Of a stretch of 21,325 nt of DNA, positions 15,628 through 21,325 are shown one piece after another. The notes under the pieces were generated by a model, which ran no database searches, was not told where the DNA came from, and was given only the letters and a program-made list of their open reading frames with translations. The stretch's first letter is position 1. Each line of letters starts with the position of its first letter. The DNA is from CAYXZP01 sp964469485 (GTDB lineage: Bacteria; Desulfobacterota; Binatia; UBA1149; CAYXZP01). The position numbers and the translations under genes were made by a program. The stretch is taken from contig CAYXZP010000031.1 in the NCBI GenBank assembly GCA_964469485.1, positions 1-21,325 on the forward strand, given 5' to 3'.

Positions 15628-16173
15628 TTGACGGCGGCGCGTGAACTCCTTTCGGCCGAGCAGGTCGGCAGGGCCATGACGCGCATCGCCCACGAGATCC
15701 TCGAGCGCAACGGCGGCGCCGGCGGCCTGGCCATGATCGGCATCCGCTCGGCGGGTGTGCCCATCGCCGAACGGCTGGCCTCATTGATATCCGGGATCGA
15801 AGGGTCCGCACCGCCGGTGGGCGCCATCGACGTCACCTTGTACCGCGACGACCACGGTGCGCTGGGAACCACGGCCAGGCTCGCTCCCACCGATGTTCCT
15901 TTCGACCTGACCGGACTCACGGTGGTGCTGATCGACGACGTGCTGTTCACCGGCCGCACCATACGCTCGGCGATGGACGCTCTGATCGATCTCGGCCGTC
16001 CGGCCGCCGTTCAGCTGGCCGTGCTCGTCGACCGCGGCCACAGGGAACTCCCCATACGGGCCGACTTTGTGGGCAAGAACATCCCCACCGCGCGTGGCCA
16101 GCAGGTCGTCGTGCGGCTGGAAGAGCTCGACGGCGCCGACGGTGTCGTCATAGAGGAGGCCACCCGTGACTGA
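15628..16173 (+). CDS. pyrR: PyrR bifunctional regulator / uracil phosphoribosyltransferase
   Basis: Binds pyr leader RNA when UMP is high and so reduces operon expression; many members also make UMP from uracil and PRPP. The 181 residues match the family length. It begins TAARELLSAEQVGRAMTRIAHEI and has IGIRSAGVPIAERLA. The PRPP-binding signature VVLIDDVLFTGRTIRSAMDA and VDRGHRELPIRADFVGKN are also typical. TTG 15628 is supported by GGAGGG (15614-15619) 8 bases upstream. The leader carries a PyrR-binding hairpin and terminator, indicating autoregulation. The stop overlaps the pyrB GTG start by eight bases. Confidence 0.95.
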   Translation: MTAARELLSAEQVGRAMTRIAHEILERNGGAGGLAMIGIRSAGVPIAERLASLISGIEGSAPPVGAIDVTLYRDDHGALGTTARLAPTDVPFDLTGLTVVLIDDVLFTGRTIRSAMDALIDLGRPAAVQLAVLVDRGHRELPIRADFVGKNIPTARGQQVVVRLEELDGADGVVIEEATRD

Positions 16174-17155
16174 GCGCAGGCATTTGTTGGGGCTCGAGGG
16201 AGTGGCCGCCGCGGACATAGAGCTGTTGCTCGACTCGGCCGAATCGATGAAGGAGATCTCCGACCGGGACGTCAAGAAGGTGCCCACGCTGCGCGGCAAG
16301 ACCATCGTCAATCTTTTTTTCGAGGACAGCACGCGCACGCGCATTTCCTTCGAGATCGCCGCCAAGCGACTGTCGGCCGATTCCATAAACATATCGACCT
16401 CGGGCTCGAGCCTTTCGAAAGGCGAGACGCTCGTCGATACCGCCCGCAACCTCGCGGCGATGTCGCCGGACGCGATCGTTGTGCGTCACCCGGCCGCGGG
16501 GGCTCCGCGCCTGCTGGCCGACATTGTCGAGTGCCCGATCATCAACGCGGGCGACGGCGCCCACGAACACCCGACCCAGGCCCTCCTCGACATCCTGACG
16601 ATACGCCAACACAAGCCCGACCTTTCGGGCCTGTCGGTGGCCATAGTCGGCGACATACTGCACTCGCGAGTGGCGCGCTCGAACGTGTTCGGGCTGCGCG
16701 CCCTCGGCGCCGAGGTCCGTCTGGCGGGGCCGCCGACACTGCTCCCGGGCTACTTCGCCGATCTGGGCTGCGAGCTGCACCACTCTCTGGCGCCGGCCGT
16801 CGATGGCGCCGACGTCATAATGATGCTGCGCATTCAGCGGGAACGTCAGGGCAGCCATTACTTCCCGAGCCTGGACGAGTACGCGCACTACTTCTGTCTT
16901 ACTGAACAAGCCGTGCGCACGGCCGCCGACGATGTGATCATCCTGCACCCCGGACCAATGAACCGGGGCATCGAGATCGACAGCGGTGTCGCCGACGGGC
17001 CTTATTCCGTGATGATGAACCAGGTGGCCAACGGCGTGGCCATGCGGATGGCTGTTCTCTACCAGCTGATCGTTCCCGGCGCCGACGGCATAAAAGGCAG
17101 CGAGGTGCCCGAGCCGCGGGTCGCCCCCGTGCTCAACGTCGCCGAGGGCAGCTGA
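16166..17155 (+). CDS. pyrB: Aspartate carbamoyltransferase, catalytic subunit
   Basis: Condenses carbamoyl phosphate with aspartate to carbamoyl aspartate, the committed step of pyrimidine synthesis. The 329-residue protein shows the carbamoyl-phosphate-binding FFEDSTRTRISFE, then SSLSKGETLVDT, HPAAGAPRLL and EHPTQALLDI. LHPGPMNRGIEID lies near the C-terminus. The GTG start overlaps the pyrR stop (GTGACTGA) and is preceded by GAGGAGG inside pyrR. No regulatory pyrI subunit gene is visible; pyrC follows at once. Control is therefore probably by PyrR attenuation rather than by a PyrI subunit. Confidence 0.97.
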   Translation: MTERRHLLGLEGVAAADIELLLDSAESMKEISDRDVKKVPTLRGKTIVNLFFEDSTRTRISFEIAAKRLSADSINISTSGSSLSKGETLVDTARNLAAMSPDAIVVRHPAAGAPRLLADIVECPIINAGDGAHEHPTQALLDILTIRQHKPDLSGLSVAIVGDILHSRVARSNVFGLRALGAEVRLAGPPTLLPGYFADLGCELHHSLAPAVDGADVIMMLRIQRERQGSHYFPSLDEYAHYFCLTEQAVRTAADDVIILHPGPMNRGIEIDSGVADGPYSVMMNQVANGVAMRMAVLYQLIVPGADGIKGSEVPEPRVAPVLNVAEGS

Positions 17156-18441
17156 GTGAGCGGACCGGACGACAACGGAAGGATCCTCGTGGCCGGTGGG
17201 CGCCTGATCGACCCCGCCAACGGCCGCGACCAAACGGCGGACCTTCTCGTCGAAGACGGACGCATTGCGGCCATCGATGGGCCGGGCCGGATAGCGGCCG
17301 ACGGGGCCGCGCGCATAGATGCCGCCGGTATGTGGGTGACACCGGGCTTCGTCGACATGCACGTCCACCTGCGCGAGCCGGGCTTCGAGTACAAGGAGAC
17401 CATCGCCAGCGGCTGTCGCTCGGCCGTGGCCGGCGGGGTGACCTCGATGGCCTGCATGGCCAACACCAACCCCGTCAACGACAACGGCGCGGTCACGCGG
17501 CTGATCCTCGAAAGGGCTCGTGAGGCCGCACTCGCGCGCGTGTACCCCATAGGCGCGCTGTCGGTCGGGCTCGAGGGCGAGCACTTGGCCGAGTTCGGCG
17601 AGATGTACGAGGCCGGCATCGTCGCGGTCTCCGATGACGGACGGCCCGTCATGAACGCCGGTCTCATGCGGCGGGCCCTCGAATACGCCCGTATGTTCGG
17701 CTTTCCGGTGATCGCCCACGAGGAGGACCCGACGCTGAGCGAGGGCGGCGTCATGAACGAGGGTCTGACCTCCATGCGCTTGGGGTTGCGGGGTATACCG
17801 GCCGCCGGCGAGGCCGCCATGGTGGCCCGTGACATCGAGCTTGCCCGCTACACGGGCGGCCGCCTGCATCTGGCGCATCTGTCGACCGAGCAGTCGGTGG
17901 AGATGGTGCGGCGGGCCAAGGCCGATGGCCTGGAGGTCAGCGCGGAAGCCGCGCCACACCATTTCATTCTCGATGAGACGGCCGCCGACGGCTACAACAC
18001 CAACGCCAAGATGTATCCGCCGCTTCGCACGGCCGCCGACGTGGAAGCGGTGCGCGCCGGCCTGGCCGACGGTGCGATAGACAGCATCGCCACGGACCAC
18101 GCCCCCCACCACCACGACGAGAAGGTCGGGGAGTTCGACCGGGCCGCCTTCGGCATAGTCGGATTGGAGACGATGCTGCCGCTGTCCCTGACGCTGGTGC
18201 GTGACAGGGTACTGACGGCCGGGCGGATGGTGGAGGCGATGACCGTGGCACCGGCGCGCAACCTGGGCCTGGAGGCCGGCACCTTGTCGGTCGGCGCTAG
18301 CGCGGACCTGGCCGTGTTCGACCCCGAGGCGCCGTGGAAGCTCGACCCGGCCGCGCTCGAATCGAAAAGCAAGAACACCCCCTTTGGAGGATGGGACCTT
18401 CGCGGCCGCGTGGGTCATACCCTGGTGGGGGGCCGGGTCGT

Positions 18442-18457
<16 letters not shown>
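17156..18457 (+). CDS. pyrC: Dihydroorotase
   Basis: Cyclises carbamoyl aspartate to dihydroorotate; a zinc amidohydrolase of the longer (type I) class at 433 residues. Metal-binding DMHVHLREPG and the following EYKETIASG are at about residues 66-85. VSDDGRPV, the histidine-bearing FPVIAHEEDP and LHLAHLSTEQS follow. IATDHAPHHHDEK holds the late catalytic Asp and His residues. These motifs argue against an inactive PyrC-like subunit, in which metal ligands are lost. The GTG start directly abuts the pyrB stop, and its end overlaps the carA start by 16 bases, so the operon is tightly packed. Confidence 0.96.
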
Positions 18458-19617
<1,160 letters not shown>

Positions 19618-19623
19618 GCCGCA

Positions 19624-21325
<1,702 letters not shown>

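Overview
The window is a gene-dense stretch of a GC-rich bacterial chromosome. All 20 coding genes lie on the + strand. It is cut at both ends: icd lacks its start and carB lacks its second half. One run of ten N marks an assembly gap, which suggests a draft or metagenome assembly. The gene content and order (icd-mdh-sucC-sucD-ndk-rlmN, lepA-lepB next to pyrR-pyrB-pyrC-carA-carB, enteric-type NADP isocitrate dehydrogenase) resemble deltaproteobacteria in the broad sense (Desulfobacterota/Myxococcota and relatives). That placement rests on remembered synteny, not a search. Isoleucine codons are odd for such a GC-rich genome: ATA is common and ATT is rare.

Layout. (1) Positions 1-4225 hold a TCA-cycle run: icd, mdh, sucC, sucD, then ndk, which can spread the nucleotide triphosphate made by succinyl-CoA synthetase. 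(2) Positions 4230-6174 hold rlmN (23S rRNA/tRNA methylation) and a lipid-kinase-like gene interrupted by the gap. (3) Positions 6223-7992 hold mtnP (methylthioadenosine salvage) and a PfkB-family kinase. (4) Positions 8006-12256 hold a sugar-nucleotide/envelope group: a membrane-anchored GT2 glycosyltransferase, UDP-glucose dehydrogenase, UDP-glucuronate decarboxylase-like and UDP-sugar 4-epimerase-like enzymes. (5) Positions 12285-14709 hold lepA (EF4) and lepB (signal peptidase I). (6) Positions 14776-15425 hold a small toxin-antitoxin module (DUF6364-like antitoxin, PIN toxin) with a striking inverted repeat over its promoter and start codon. It sits between lepB and the pyr operon. (7) Position 15435 to the end is a pyrimidine operon, pyrR-pyrB-pyrC-carA-carB. 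It has its own promoter and a leader in which a PyrR-binding hairpin, an antiterminator pairing and an intrinsic terminator can be drawn as mutually exclusive structures.

Most of the window is housekeeping and I see no clearly new multi-gene system. The points most worth checking are a 28-residue insertion in the nucleotide-binding loop of SucC, a Tyr in place of the conserved Asp in the P-loop of LepA, altered residues in the first ATP-grasp loop of CarB, the palindromic and possibly leaderless toxin-antitoxin promoter, the pyr leader with a possible 40-codon leader ORF, a structured hairpin before ugd, and the ATA codon usage. All counts and alignments were made by eye against remembered family sequences. 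No database was searched.
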